Below, piece by piece: positions 27,300 through 35,989 of a stretch of 47,470 nucleotides of DNA. The stretch lies in contig KB900445.1 of NCBI GenBank assembly GCA_000378865.1, positions 1 through 47,470 of the forward strand, in the 5' to 3' direction. Positions within the stretch are counted from its first letter, which is position 1; every line of letters begins with the position of its first letter. The translations under genes and the position numbers were made by a program. This DNA is from an actinobacterium SCGC AAA278-I18. Lineage in GTDB: Bacteria > Actinomycetota > Actinomycetes > Nanopelagicales > Nanopelagicaceae. The notes beneath the pieces were generated by a model. The model did not search any database and was not told the DNA's origin. It saw nothing but the letters and a program-made list of their open reading frames with translations.

Positions 27300-27517
27300 A
27301 TCATGCCAATGATTCCAGCAGTTGCATAAAAGAATTGTAGGAAGAGAATTCCTTTGTGCTTACCTAGATATGCCCAAATTCCAATAAATCCGGAAGATGC
27401 TAACAAAAGAGTAAAGCCAATAAACTCTGCGCCAATGTTTGCGGCAACAAGAAGTGAATAAACTATTGCTGTTAATACACCCAGCCACTCAAAAACCTTT
27501 GCCTTTGTCATCTTCAT
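27287..27517 (-). CDS. Small three-helix membrane protein, PnuC-like half
   Basis: 76 aa with three hydrophobic segments (about 10-28, 30-50 and 55-74). The order WLGVLTAIVYSLLVA, then SSGFIGIWAY, then LQFFYATAGIIGMIRWF resembles one three-helix repeat of the PnuC nicotinamide-riboside transporter. PnuC has two such repeats and needs both, so this may work as a dimer, as SemiSWEETs do. The similarity is weak and judged by eye. The start shares one base with the stop of the ybaK-type gene (TAATG), so translation is coupled. Function unknown. Confidence 0.6.
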   Translation of the reverse strand: MKMTKAKVFEWLGVLTAIVYSLLVAANIGAEFIGFTLLLASSGFIGIWAYLGKHKGILFLQFFYATAGIIGMIRWF

Positions 27518-28005
27518 TACTCCCCTACCTTCATCGCTTTTGCATTAGTTGATTTAAGTAACTCTTGATAAGTTGTTGGAAAAACTGCATGTGGGTGACC
27601 TGCCGCCGCCCAAACTACATCATAATCATTTAACACTTCATCAATAAGAGTTATGTTAGGTTGGTTAAGCCAGCCAATTGGTGCAACCCCACCTATTGAG
27701 AATCCAGATCTTTCCTTAACATAATCAGCATCAACTCGATCTAGCTTTTCTACTCCTAATTCTTTTGCTACTAGCTGTGTATCAACACGATGGCGTCCTG
27801 AGGTGATAACTAACAGCGGATTTCCATCTGGTAATTTAAAGATAATAGAGGATGCAATCTGGCCAACCTCAATTCCTAATCCATCTGCCGCTTCAGCAGC
27901 GCTTTTAGCTGTTTGAGTTAAAACCTTTATTTGACCCGCTACTCCATTTTTTTCCATGGCAGCTACTACCCGCTTAACAGCGCTTTTTTCTAATACTCCA
28001 TCCAT
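27517..28005 (-). CDS. YbaK/EbsC-family aminoacyl-tRNA deacylase
   Basis: 162 aa from the ATG at 28005, four bases past the ddl stop. An ATG at 28050 would overlap ddl by 41 bases and add 15 residues with no homology. Family marks are the VGQIASSIIFK segment with the conserved lysine, the VITSGRHRVD segment, and GGVAPIG followed by the AAAGHPHAVFPT block. Proteins of this family hydrolyse mischarged tRNAs such as Cys- or Ala-tRNA(Pro). Specificity cannot be read. Confidence 0.88.
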   Translation of the reverse strand: MDGVLEKSAVKRVVAAMEKNGVAGQIKVLTQTAKSAAEAADGLGIEVGQIASSIIFKLPDGNPLLVITSGRHRVDTQLVAKELGVEKLDRVDADYVKERSGFSIGGVAPIGWLNQPNITLIDEVLNDYDVVWAAAGHPHAVFPTTYQELLKSTNAKAMKVGE

Positions 28006-28009
28006 TGAA

Positions 28010-29053
28010 TTAACGGGTAATACTTGCAGAGCGATTTTTTGCTGATTCAATTAAATTAGTGATCAATTGTTGATAGGAGATCCCACTTTTTTCAATTAAC
28101 TTTGGATAGACCGAGGTTGGCGTAAAGCCAGGCATCGTGTTTATCTCATTAATTATAATCTCACCATCATTGGAGTAAAAGAAATCAACTCTGGCTAAGC
28201 CTTCACATCCTGCTGCGCCAAATGCTGTAAGTGCTGCTGCTTGAATCTTTCCCTCAACTCCCGCTGGCAGATCATTTGGAAAAACTAGTTGCATTGAGTT
28301 ATCAAGATACTTAGCCTGGAAATCATAAAACTCATACTTATCTGCAATCACAATCTGGCCCACATCTGAAACAATGGTCTTACCATCTGCTTGCAGGACA
28401 GCGCACTCAATCTCACGCCCAACAACAGCTTGTTCAATAATTACCTTAGTATCAAAGCCAAGTGCAAACTCAACTGCGCTCTTTAGTTCAGATTCCTGCT
28501 TAACCTTAGTTGTGCCCCGACTTGAGCCGCTACGAGCAGGTTTAACAAATAATGGATAGGTTAGATTACTTGGCATATCAAATTTTGTTGATGTAACAAC
28601 TGTACCGGCTGCAATCTTTAACCCCGCTGAGGCAAAAATTGGCTTTGCATAAGATTTATCCATACATACCGCACTTGCCAAAACACCAGAACCAACATAT
28701 TTAATGCCAACCATCTCAAGTACTCCTTGAATAGTGCCATCCTCACCATATGGGCCATGCAGGATTGGAAATGCAATATCAATTGCTAAATTTTTACCGC
28801 CTGAAATTAATCCTTGACTGGTAACACTTACCTCAATGCCTGACTCTGGCACGGTTGGAAGTGCACCATTTTGAATAATAAAACTAGTATCAGCTGGCAA
28901 GAGCAGCCACTTACCTGATTTAGTAATTCCAATTAAGATCGGCTCAAATTTACTGCGATCAATAGAGCTAAGTACTCCATTTGCTGAAACGCAGGAGATC
29001 TCATGCTCACTACTTTTGCCGCCACAAATAATTGCAATCCTTGCTTTACTCAC
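28010..29053 (-). CDS. ddl: D-alanine--D-alanine ligase
   Basis: 347 aa ATP-grasp enzyme that makes the D-Ala-D-Ala dipeptide for peptidoglycan. The N-terminal GGKSSEHEIS motif, LHGPYGEDGTIQG, KPARSGSSRGTTKV and INEINTMPGFTPTSVYP are intact. The last one holds the metal ligands. It overlaps the gpsA stop by one base, in the usual plsC-gpsA-ddl order of Actinobacteria. DUF3515, which often lies between ddl and thiL, is not present. Confidence 0.96.
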   Translation of the reverse strand: MSKARIAIICGGKSSEHEISCVSANGVLSSIDRSKFEPILIGITKSGKWLLLPADTSFIIQNGALPTVPESGIEVSVTSQGLISGGKNLAIDIAFPILHGPYGEDGTIQGVLEMVGIKYVGSGVLASAVCMDKSYAKPIFASAGLKIAAGTVVTSTKFDMPSNLTYPLFVKPARSGSSRGTTKVKQESELKSAVEFALGFDTKVIIEQAVVGREIECAVLQADGKTIVSDVGQIVIADKYEFYDFQAKYLDNSMQLVFPNDLPAGVEGKIQAAALTAFGAAGCEGLARVDFFYSNDGEIIINEINTMPGFTPTSVYPKLIEKSGISYQQLITNLIESAKNRSASITR

Positions 29054-30051
29054 TAGATCTCAGCCTTAATACTTACCTTCATTAAGCGATCTACCGCATC
29101 CTTGGGATTTAATGTACCGGCCACAACATCTGAAACCGCTTCAATAATTGGCACCTCAACACCAACCCGATGGGCAAGCTCTAACATCGCACCTGCTGAG
29201 TAAACACCTTCAACTGTCTTTACTACTTGTGATCTGGCTTTTGCAATTGATCCAGATTTACCTAATACCTCACCAAAACTTCTATTTCGTGAAAGTGGTG
29301 ATTGCGCACTTGCAACTAAATCGCCAATTCCAGCAAGCCCTAAGAAGGTAAGCGGATTGGCGCCATAGGCCTCACCAAGGCGAGCAACCTCAGATAAGCC
29401 ACGGGTAATCATTAAGCCTTGGGTGTTCTCGCCATATCCCATACCAACTGCAATACCAACTGCTAATGCAATAACACTTTTAGCAGCGCCAGCAAACTCA
29501 CATCCAGCCAGATCAACAGATGGATAGATTCGGAAATAATTAGTAGAAAATATCTGCTCCATAAGCTTTATTAACTCAGGATTTTCAGATGCAACAACCG
29601 CACCAGCTGGTTGTCTAGTGATTATCTCACTCGCTAAATTTGGGCCAGTAATCAAACCTAGCCTTGATTTATCAACCCCAAGCACCTGTTGGACAACTTC
29701 AGTCATTCTAAATTGAGTCTGCACCTCAATTCCTTTTAAGGTGCTGATAATTGGTAGCTCTTGAGGGAAAAAACCTTTCCAATTCTCTAAATTCTCGCGC
29801 AAGGTTTGAGCTGGAATTGCCAGCACAATTACCTCAGCAAACTCTAAAACTGCTTTGATATCAGTTGTTGCCTTCAACTCTTTTGGCAGATCAATACCCT
29901 TTAAAAAACGCCGATTTGAGTGGCGGCGATTAATCTCTCGCACTACCTTTTTATTTCTACCCCAAATTAAAACTTGTTGTCCAGAATCAACCATCACCTG
30001 GCCAAGGGTTGTTCCCCACGCACCAGAGCCTAAGACTGCAACCTTTTTCAT
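29053..30051 (-). CDS. gpsA: Glycerol-3-phosphate dehydrogenase [NAD(P)+]
   Basis: 332 aa. The N-terminal Rossmann motif is VLGSGAWGTTLG. Further landmarks are LKGIEVQT, ITGPNLASEI, EFAGAAKSVIALAVGI and GLAGIGDLVASAQSPLSRNRSFG. It reduces dihydroxyacetone phosphate to sn-glycerol 3-phosphate for membrane lipids. Its start overlaps the plsC stop by four bases, linking two steps of phospholipid synthesis in one transcript. Confidence 0.96.
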   Translation of the reverse strand: MKKVAVLGSGAWGTTLGQVMVDSGQQVLIWGRNKKVVREINRRHSNRRFLKGIDLPKELKATTDIKAVLEFAEVIVLAIPAQTLRENLENWKGFFPQELPIISTLKGIEVQTQFRMTEVVQQVLGVDKSRLGLITGPNLASEIITRQPAGAVVASENPELIKLMEQIFSTNYFRIYPSVDLAGCEFAGAAKSVIALAVGIAVGMGYGENTQGLMITRGLSEVARLGEAYGANPLTFLGLAGIGDLVASAQSPLSRNRSFGEVLGKSGSIAKARSQVVKTVEGVYSAGAMLELAHRVGVEVPIIEAVSDVVAGTLNPKDAVDRLMKVSIKAEI

Positions 30052-30830
30052 TTTTGCTCCCGCTTAAAATTTCCAGTTCGTGGTAATTGTGATTTTCTAG
30101 GATCAAAAATTTCAGCTGGTGCTTTTTCACCCCGCAGCTGTTCAAGTAATCTAGTAATAGCACTCATTACATATGCGGTTGCCTCTTCTAGCGCAACTGG
30201 ATCTTCAGCTCTGCCATACCACTTTGAAAAATCAAGTGGTTTACCAGCAACCACCACTACCTTAGTTCTTGGAAATAACTTTAGTTTTTTACTATAAGCC
30301 GGCAGTATCTCTTGCGCTCCCCATTGCGCGCATGGAATTACCGGCACTTGGGTAAGGATGGCAAGACGAGCAATTCCAGTTTTACCCCTCATCGGCCAGT
30401 AATTCTCATCCCGGGTCAATGTTCCCTCTGGATAGACACCAAGCAGGTGGCCAGATTTTAAAAATGCAATTGCATGCTGCAATGAGTGTGAGGCAACACT
30501 GCTCTCTCGCTCAACTGGGATCTGACCTGCACCAAGTAATACTCGGCCAATTATTGGCATTTTAAAAAGTGATGCCTTGCCTAAATACCTAACAGCTCTG
30601 CCATTGTCATAAAGAAAATGGGTAAAGAGCAGTGGATCCACATAAGAGATGTGGTTGCAGACGGCAATTGCCGCTCCGCTCTTAGGTAGATTCTCTACGC
30701 CACGCCAATCACGCTTAGCAATTAAATTTAAGAGTGGTTTTATTAATCCTGCGCCAAATCGAAACCAATTTGTGGTTCCTAATGGTTTGCCGCTCGGTGG
30801 GGCATAGGAGATCTTCAAATCAGTAGACAC
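30048..30830 (-). CDS. plsC: 1-acyl-sn-glycerol-3-phosphate acyltransferase
   Basis: 260 aa. The acyltransferase motif I NHISYVD (NHx4D-type) lies near residue 60 and motif III YPEGTLTRD near residue 135. Motif IV is represented by VIPCAQWGAQ. It esterifies the sn-2 position to give phosphatidic acid. A C-terminal Arg/Lys-rich tail follows. The gene is the first of the plsC-gpsA-ddl cluster; hup with its own terminator precedes it, so a promoter should lie in the 44 bases after that terminator. Confidence 0.9.
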   Translation of the reverse strand: MSTDLKISYAPPSGKPLGTTNWFRFGAGLIKPLLNLIAKRDWRGVENLPKSGAAIAVCNHISYVDPLLFTHFLYDNGRAVRYLGKASLFKMPIIGRVLLGAGQIPVERESSVASHSLQHAIAFLKSGHLLGVYPEGTLTRDENYWPMRGKTGIARLAILTQVPVIPCAQWGAQEILPAYSKKLKLFPRTKVVVVAGKPLDFSKWYGRAEDPVALEEATAYVMSAITRLLEQLRGEKAPAEIFDPRKSQLPRTGNFKREQK

Positions 30831-30874
30831 TGCTTAATTCTACGACTAATCACCTGCTTGGCTATAAATGAGCG

Positions 30875-30908
30875 TAAAAAAGCGGGATCTTATGGTTAAG
30901 ACCCCGCT
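30875..30908 (-). terminator. Rho-independent terminator of hup
   Basis: On the minus strand AGCGGGGTCTTA pairs with TAAGATCCCGCT over 12 positions (one G-U wobble) around a four-base loop, followed by a run of six T. It begins 17 bases after the hup stop. This is the clearest terminator in the window. Confidence 0.88.
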
Positions 30909-30925
30909 AATTTAATTAATTTAGC

Positions 30926-31342
30926 TTATTTACGACGCTTTGCCTTCTTTACAACTCGCTTTGCCTTCTTTGCCTTAGGTGCTTTGCGTCCAGCCTTCTT
31001 TGCCTTTGGTGCCGACTTAGTGGCAACACCCTTAGCAGGTGGGGTTGGTGCTGGACCTAATTTGCGGGCGCCAGAAATAACCTCTTTCAAACCCTTTGCA
31101 GCAAGAAAGCGAACCTTTTTGCTGGCTTTAATTTGAATTGATTCACCAGTAAAAGGATTACGTCCCTTACGTGCTGGACGGTCAACCTTCTTAAACTTAC
31201 CGAAATCATTGATCATTACATCGTCGCCCTTTGAGATATTGCGAACGATCGCATCAAATACCACCTCAACTGCGCGAGCTGCTTCCTTCTTGCTATCGCC
31301 AAATTGTGGTGCGAGGTAGGCGATAAATTGTCCTTTATTCAT
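30926..31342 (-). CDS. hup: HU-family nucleoid protein with Lys/Ala-rich tail
   Basis: 138 aa from the second of two adjacent ATGs (31342), which is better spaced from AAGGGGA; the first ATG at 31345 is possible. Residues 1-91 are a normal HU fold; the DNA-binding arm includes RKGRNPFTGESIQI. Residues 92-138 are Lys/Ala/Pro repeats such as KKAGRKAPKAKK, the histone-H1-like tail of actinobacterial HupB. It compacts DNA and may protect it. The gene stands alone, with its own leader rich in palindromes and its own terminator. Confidence 0.95.
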   Translation of the reverse strand: MNKGQFIAYLAPQFGDSKKEAARAVEVVFDAIVRNISKGDDVMINDFGKFKKVDRPARKGRNPFTGESIQIKASKKVRFLAAKGLKEVISGARKLGPAPTPPAKGVATKSAPKAKKAGRKAPKAKKAKRVVKKAKRRK

Positions 31343-31359
31343 CATATCCCCTTATTTAC

Positions 31360-31384
31360 GCTTAAAATTAAGCATTTTGCTTAA
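31360..31384 (-). promoter_or_regulatory. Alternative hairpins in the hup leader
   Basis: On the minus strand TTAAGC, GCTTAA and TTAAGC occur in order within 25 bases. The middle copy can pair with the left one (seven pairs, three-base loop) or the right one (six pairs, two-base loop), but not both. The element ends about ten bases before the ribosome-binding site of hup. It may be an operator or an RNA switch. Confidence 0.4.
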
Positions 31385-31407
31385 CTGCCTATAACATATT
31401 GGTTAAA

Positions 31408-31433
31408 CCTAAATTAATTGGTAATTAATTAGG
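31408..31433. promoter_or_regulatory. 26-base AT-rich palindrome upstream of hup
   Basis: CCTAAATTAATT and AATTAATTAGG form 11-base arms with one extra base, around GGT. It lies 66-91 bases before the hup start, in the likely promoter region, and about 85 bases after the leuD stop. It may bind a regulator or HU itself. Confidence 0.4.
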
Positions 31434-31516
31434 TGTGTCGCAATCAAATTCATAATATAAATCAAGGGTTTCAGCGCAAATTCATTAACTCTAAATAATT
31501 ACTTGAGAGTTTTAAT

Positions 31517-32113
31517 CTAACGAATAGGAAGTGTTTTAGGCTTATAAACCGCTCTTTTTTCTTCAAACTTTGTAACCTCATTAATTTTTGTAAAGGTCAG
31601 TCCGATGTCATCTAGGCCCTCCATCAGGCGCCAGCGGGTGTAATCATCAATTACAAAGTTCAAAGTTGCATCAGCATATGAAACAGTTCGAGCTGCTAAA
31701 TCAACGGCAATTGCAGTATCTGGCTTACTTTCAACTACTTGCCAGATCTTCTCAATCTCATCCTGTGGCAAAAGAACTGTTAATAGCCCCATCTTTTGTG
31801 AGTTGCCCCGAAATATGTCAGCAAAGCGGCTAGATAAGATCACCTTAAATCCATAATTTTGCAGCGCCCAAACTGCATGTTCGCGAGAAGAACCAGTACC
31901 AAAATCAGGGCCTGCTACTAAAACTGTTGCCGCTTTGTATTGGCTTTGGTTTAACTCAAAAGCTGGATCATTTCGCCAAGCAGCAAAAAGCCCATCCTCA
32001 AAGCCGTTTTTAGTAATTCGCTTTAGATAAACCGCTGGAATGATCTGATCGGTATCAACATTGCTACGGCGCAGCGGTAGTGCGCTTCCAGTGTGCTTTA
32101 TAAACTTTTCCAT
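31517..32113 (-). CDS. leuD: 3-isopropylmalate dehydratase, small subunit
   Basis: 198 aa. Landmarks are [17 protein letters not shown] near the N-terminus, [17 protein letters not shown] at about 70-85 and [12 protein letters not shown]. With LeuC it isomerises 2-isopropylmalate to 3-isopropylmalate in leucine synthesis. It begins one base after leuC ends, so the two are one operon, probably controlled by the divergent IclR regulator. Confidence 0.96.
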   Translation of the reverse strand: MEKFIKHTGSALPLRRSNVDTDQIIPAVYLKRITKNGFEDGLFAAWRNDPAFELNQSQYKAATVLVAGPDFGTGSSREHAVWALQNYGFKVILSSRFADIFRGNSQKMGLLTVLLPQDEIEKIWQVVESKPDTAIAVDLAARTVSYADATLNFVIDDYTRWRLMEGLDDIGLTFTKINEVTKFEEKRAVYKPKTLPIR

Positions 32114-32114
32114 A

Positions 32115-33512
32115 TTACAAATCCGCCGGTGAGGCTAGAGTGCCTTTTAACGCTGTTGCTGCTGCTACTAGTGGACTTACTAGGTGGGTTCGCCCGCCTT
32201 TACCTTGGCGGCCTTCAAAGTTTCGATTACTAGTAGATGCTGCTCGCTCTCCTGGCTTTAATTGATCAGGATTCATTCCCAAACACATAGAACAGCCCGC
32301 ACTTCGCCATTCAGCTCCGGCATCTAAAAATACTTTATCTAATCCTTCAGCCTCTGCTTGCAGGCGAACTCTGGCAGAGCCAGGCACAACCAATAACCGC
32401 AAACTGCTAGCAATCTTCTTGCCCTTTAAAACCTGCGCAGCAGATCTAAGATCTTCAATTCTGCCATTGGTGCAAGAGCCTAAGAAAACTGTGTCAACTG
32501 CGATTGATTTAAGTGGTGTGCCAGGCTTTAAATCCATATATTCAAGGGCTCGCTCAGCCGCTCCACGATCTTCAGCATTACTGAAATCAGCTGGGTTTGG
32601 CACAGATGCCGTAAGTGGTAATCCTTGGCCAGGATTAGTTCCCCAGGTTACAAATGGTGCTAATTCGTCGGCGTTTAGATTGATCTCTTTATCAAACTTT
32701 GCATCAATATCAGTTGTTAATGTTTTCCAATAAGTTAGTGCGCTATCCCAATCGGCGCCAACTGGTGCATGTGCTTTACCCTGCACATAATCAAAGGTAA
32801 TTTGATCAGGTGCGATTAATCCAGCTCTGGCACCTGCCTCAATCGACATATTACAAATAGTCATTCGAGCCTCCATTGAGAGAGCTCTTATCGCACTTCC
32901 GCGATACTCAAGAATATAACCTTGGCCACCGCCAGTACCAATCTTTGCAATTACTGCCAAAATAATATCTTTGCTAGTTACGCCAGCTTTTAAACTTCCC
33001 TCAACATTAATCGCCATAGTCTTTGGCCGAAGTAATGGCAGTGTTTGGGTAGCAAGGACATGCTCAACCTCACTTGTACCAATTCCAAAAGCAAGTGCAC
33101 CAAAGGCGCCATGGGTTGAGGTATGTGAATCGCCACAAACAATTGTCATACCAGGTTGGGTAATTCCAAGTTGTGGTCCAACAACATGGACAATTCCCTG
33201 CTCAACATCACCTAGTGAGTGAAGCCGGACACCAAACTCAGCACAATTCTTTCGCAGGGTGTCTACCTGCAATTTTGATACTGGATCAGCAATTGGCTTA
33301 TCAATATTAAGAGTTGGCACATTATGGTCTTCGGTAGCAATAGTTAGATCTGGCCGGCGAACTTTGCGGCCAGCTATTCTTAAGCCATCAAATGCTTGTG
33401 GGCTAGTTACCTCGTGAATTAAATGTAGATCAATATAAAGTAAATCTGGCTCGCCAGCGGCAGCAGCAACAACATGCTCTGACCAAATCTTTTCCGCTAA
33501 CGTCTTACCCAT
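32115..33512 (-). CDS. leuC: 3-isopropylmalate dehydratase, large subunit
   Basis: 465 aa from the ATG at 33512, which follows AAGGAG by about ten bases. A longer frame from 33545 has no homology to the family. It is an aconitase-type enzyme: the iron-sulfur cysteines are in LGSCTNGR and [40 protein letters not shown] is split here only by description; it is continuous in the protein and typical of LeuC. Confidence 0.96.
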   Translation of the reverse strand: MGKTLAEKIWSEHVVAAAAGEPDLLYIDLHLIHEVTSPQAFDGLRIAGRKVRRPDLTIATEDHNVPTLNIDKPIADPVSKLQVDTLRKNCAEFGVRLHSLGDVEQGIVHVVGPQLGITQPGMTIVCGDSHTSTHGAFGALAFGIGTSEVEHVLATQTLPLLRPKTMAINVEGSLKAGVTSKDIILAVIAKIGTGGGQGYILEYRGSAIRALSMEARMTICNMSIEAGARAGLIAPDQITFDYVQGKAHAPVGADWDSALTYWKTLTTDIDAKFDKEINLNADELAPFVTWGTNPGQGLPLTASVPNPADFSNAEDRGAAERALEYMDLKPGTPLKSIAVDTVFLGSCTNGRIEDLRSAAQVLKGKKIASSLRLLVVPGSARVRLQAEAEGLDKVFLDAGAEWRSAGCSMCLGMNPDQLKPGERAASTSNRNFEGRQGKGGRTHLVSPLVAAATALKGTLASPADL

Positions 33513-33555
33513 TTGCCCTATCTCCTTACCTAAAATATTTACCACCAGATTTGCT

Positions 33556-33570
33556 TCTCACTAGATGAGA
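33556..33570. promoter_or_regulatory. Candidate operator between leuC and the IclR regulator
   Basis: TCTCA and TGAGA form perfect inverted arms around CTAGA. The site lies in the 73-base spacer between the divergent leuC and regulator genes. It is the only clear palindrome there. LtbR in Corynebacterium controls leuCD from this position; its site sequence was not compared. Confidence 0.5.
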
Positions 33571-33585
33571 TGGCATTATCAGAGT

Positions 33586-34308
33586 GTGGACAAGAAGAAT
33601 AGCGGAGTTGGCGTATTAGATAAAGCGCTAAAGATTCTCGCCGCCTTAGAGGCTGGGCCACAATCCTTAAGTGATCTAGTTTCAACCACTGGGATTGCTC
33701 GTCCTACCGCTCACCGATTAGCGGTTGCGCTAGAACATCACCGCTTAGTCACACGAGATTTTTCTGGTCGATTTGTTTTAGGTGCGCGCTCTGCTGAGTT
33801 GGCCTCTGCAGCGGGTGAGGATAAATTATTAGCAATTGCCACCCCAGCCCTTACCGCACTGCGTGATGCAACTAGTGAGAGTGCTCAGTTATATCGCAGG
33901 CAAGGAGATCTACGAATTTGTGTTGCAACTGCTGAGCGACTTACTGGATTACGTGACTCAGTACCGGTTGGCACAGTTTTAACTATGCAAGCTGGCTCGG
34001 CTGCGCAAATCTTGCTGGCTTGGCAGGAGCCAGACAAACTTCACCGTGGTTTAGTAAATGCAAAATTTAGTGCTGCAAATCTTTCAGCTGTTAGACGCCG
34101 CGGCTGGGCGCAATCAGTTGGTGAACGTGAGGCAGGGGTTGCATCAGTATCTGCTCCAGTTCGCGGACCAAATAATAAAGTTATTGCAGCGGTAAGTATT
34201 AGTGGACCAATGGAGAGATTAAGTCGGCAACCAGGCAGGCTTCACGCCGCAGCGGTTGTGGCAACAGCTGCCAGATTAAGTGATTACTTACTTAAAAACA
34301 GTAAGTAA
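33586..34308 (+). CDS. ltbR: IclR-family regulator, LtbR/NdgR type
   Basis: 240 aa from the GTG at 33586 (start MDKKNSGVGVLDKALKIL). An ATG at 33565 is in frame but falls inside the candidate operator. The N-terminal winged helix (about 10-70) includes TGIARPTAHRLAVALEHH. The effector domain follows, with the SVPVGTVLTMQAGSAAQILLAW stretch typical of IclR proteins, and the GWAQSVGEREAGVASVSAPV strand. LtbR of C. glutamicum and NdgR of Streptomyces lie divergent to leuCD in the same way and repress or control leucine genes. Confidence 0.88.
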   Translation: MDKKNSGVGVLDKALKILAALEAGPQSLSDLVSTTGIARPTAHRLAVALEHHRLVTRDFSGRFVLGARSAELASAAGEDKLLAIATPALTALRDATSESAQLYRRQGDLRICVATAERLTGLRDSVPVGTVLTMQAGSAAQILLAWQEPDKLHRGLVNAKFSAANLSAVRRRGWAQSVGEREAGVASVSAPVRGPNNKVIAAVSISGPMERLSRQPGRLHAAAVVATAARLSDYLLKNSK

Positions 34309-34314
34309 ATAAAG

Positions 34315-34387
34315 TAGCTCCGAGGGGATTCGAACCCCCGTAGCTGGCTTGAGAAGCCAGAGTCCTAGGCCACTAGACGACGGAGCC
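34315..34387 (-). tRNA. tRNA-Glu (anticodon CUC)
   Basis: 73 bases. The seven-pair acceptor stem starts GGCTCCG (G1-U72 wobble). The anticodon stem CTGGC/GCCAG encloses the loop TTCTCAA, giving CUC. The T arm has GGTTCGAATCC. CCA is not encoded. It lies 24 bases after tRNA-Gln on the same strand, downstream of gltX. Confidence 0.95.
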
Positions 34388-34411
34388 GTACGGTAAAACT
34401 TTATTAAATCG

Positions 34412-34483
34412 CTGGGGTACCAGGACTCGAACCTAGACAAGCTGAACCAGAATCAGCTGGGCTGCCAATTACCCCATACCCCA
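34412..34483 (-). tRNA. tRNA-Gln (anticodon CUG)
   Basis: 72 bases. The acceptor stem TGGGGTA pairs with TACCCCA, with the U1-A72 pair usual for bacterial tRNA-Gln, and G as discriminator. The anticodon stem GCTGA/TCAGC encloses TTCTGGT, giving CUG. The T arm has GGTTCGAGTCC. CCA is not encoded. Confidence 0.95.
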
Positions 34484-34486
34484 ATT

Positions 34487-34517
34487 TAATTTTAAAGCAG
34501 GGTTAAGAATACCCTGC
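34487..34517 (-). terminator. Hairpin between gltX and tRNA-Gln
   Basis: On the minus strand GCAGGGT and ACCCTGC form seven pairs around a seven-base loop, followed by TTTAAAATT. It begins nine bases after the gltX stop and ends four bases before tRNA-Gln. It fits an intrinsic terminator of gltX; leaky termination could feed the tRNA genes. Confidence 0.6.
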
Positions 34518-34525
34518 CACACATT

Positions 34526-35989
34526 TTATTTGGAAATCCCCGCCCTAATGCGTGCAATCGAGCGCTCTTTACCTAACAACTCTAATGATTCAAATAATGG
34601 TGGTGAGATATGAGAACCAGTTACGGCAATCCGAAGTGCACTAAAAGCAACTCTTGGTTTAAGCCCTAACTCCTCAATTAATGCACTACGTAGTACCTCT
34701 TCGATACTGGTGTGATCCCAACTAGAAAGTGGCTCAATTTTAGCTAGTGCAACCTTTAGTACTTGCTGAGATCCTTCATCTTTTATCTTAGGCAGTTCAT
34801 CTGCTGCAACTACAAAATCCTTCACAAAAAGAAAGTTAAGCATTGCTGGAATCTCAGATAAGGTAACAATTCGCTCCTGAATTATAGGTAGCGCTGATTT
34901 AACAACTGCAATCTCATCAGCTGAGCCAGTTATCACCTTCTCTTTTATCAAAAATGGTAACGCCCACTCTAAAAACTTATCTAGCGGAAGGGCGCGGATT
35001 TTATCGCCATTAATAGCCTCAAGCTTTTTTATATCAAATTTTGCCGGACTGCTATTCACTCGCTCAACTGTAAACAATGAAACTAACTCATCCATTGTTA
35101 TATTCTCTTTATCATCTCCTGGCGACCAACCAAGTAGAGCTAAGTAATTACAAATCGCCTCTGGTAAATATCCATGCTCGCGATACCAAGCAATAGAAAC
35201 CTCACCATTTCGCTTTGATAATTTGGCATTATCTTGTCCCATTACAAATGGTAGGTGAGCAAATAGTGGATAATCTTTTGGTGCAACCCCCATTGCTTGA
35301 TAAACCCTGATCTGTCTTGGTGTAGATGAAAGTAGATCCTCACCCCGTAATACATGGGTAATCTTCATTAATATGTCATCTACTGCAACAGCAAGTGTGT
35401 AGAGCGGTGAGCCATCTGCTCTGGCTAAAACAAAATCTGGCACAAATGCATGATCAAATTTAACCTCACCTCTTATTTGATCAACAAATACAGTCTCCCC
35501 TTGTGGCATTCGCATTCTGACAACTGGTTTTCTGCCCGCTGCTTTGTAATTATCAATTTGAGAATTTGATAATTCTCGGCACTTTCCATCATAGCCAGGT
35601 GCTTTGTTATTTTTCATTTGAATTTGCCGGCGCTCTTCAAGCTCTTCAGAGCTGCAATAACAGTAATAAGCATCGCCTTGATCTAAAAACTTTTGTGCCC
35701 AATCGGTATAAGTACCTAATCGCTCTGATTGTAGATATGGACCATACTCACCCCCTACCTCAGGACCTTCATCCCAATTAAGTCCTAACCACTTTAAAGT
35801 TTGAATCGCTGCTTGAATGTACTCATCTGTTACTCGCTCTTTATCGGTATCTTCAATTCGAAAGATTAATTTTCCGCCAGTATGACGGGCATATGCCCAA
35901 TCAAATAAAGCGGTACGAATATTTCCAACATGCAAGTCACCAGTTGGTGATGGCGCAAATCGAACTCGAACCTCTGATTTATTGGACAC
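34526..35989 (-). CDS. gltX: Glutamate--tRNA ligase
   Basis: 487 aa class I synthetase. The HIGH-type motif is PSPTGDLHVGN (residues 12-22) and the KMSKS-type motif is KLSKRNG. The zinc-binding region YCYC ... GKC lies near 108-137. Bacteria of this phylum usually have no GlnRS; a non-discriminating GltX charges both tRNA-Glu and tRNA-Gln, and GatCAB amidates the latter. Both tRNAs lie directly downstream, which fits that pathway. GTG start; overlaps the FAH-family gene by 11 bases. Confidence 0.96.
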   Translation of the reverse strand: MSNKSEVRVRFAPSPTGDLHVGNIRTALFDWAYARHTGGKLIFRIEDTDKERVTDEYIQAAIQTLKWLGLNWDEGPEVGGEYGPYLQSERLGTYTDWAQKFLDQGDAYYCYCSSEELEERRQIQMKNNKAPGYDGKCRELSNSQIDNYKAAGRKPVVRMRMPQGETVFVDQIRGEVKFDHAFVPDFVLARADGSPLYTLAVAVDDILMKITHVLRGEDLLSSTPRQIRVYQAMGVAPKDYPLFAHLPFVMGQDNAKLSKRNGEVSIAWYREHGYLPEAICNYLALLGWSPGDDKENITMDELVSLFTVERVNSSPAKFDIKKLEAINGDKIRALPLDKFLEWALPFLIKEKVITGSADEIAVVKSALPIIQERIVTLSEIPAMLNFLFVKDFVVAADELPKIKDEGSQQVLKVALAKIEPLSSWDHTSIEEVLRSALIEELGLKPRVAFSALRIAVTGSHISPPLFESLELLGKERSIARIRAGISK

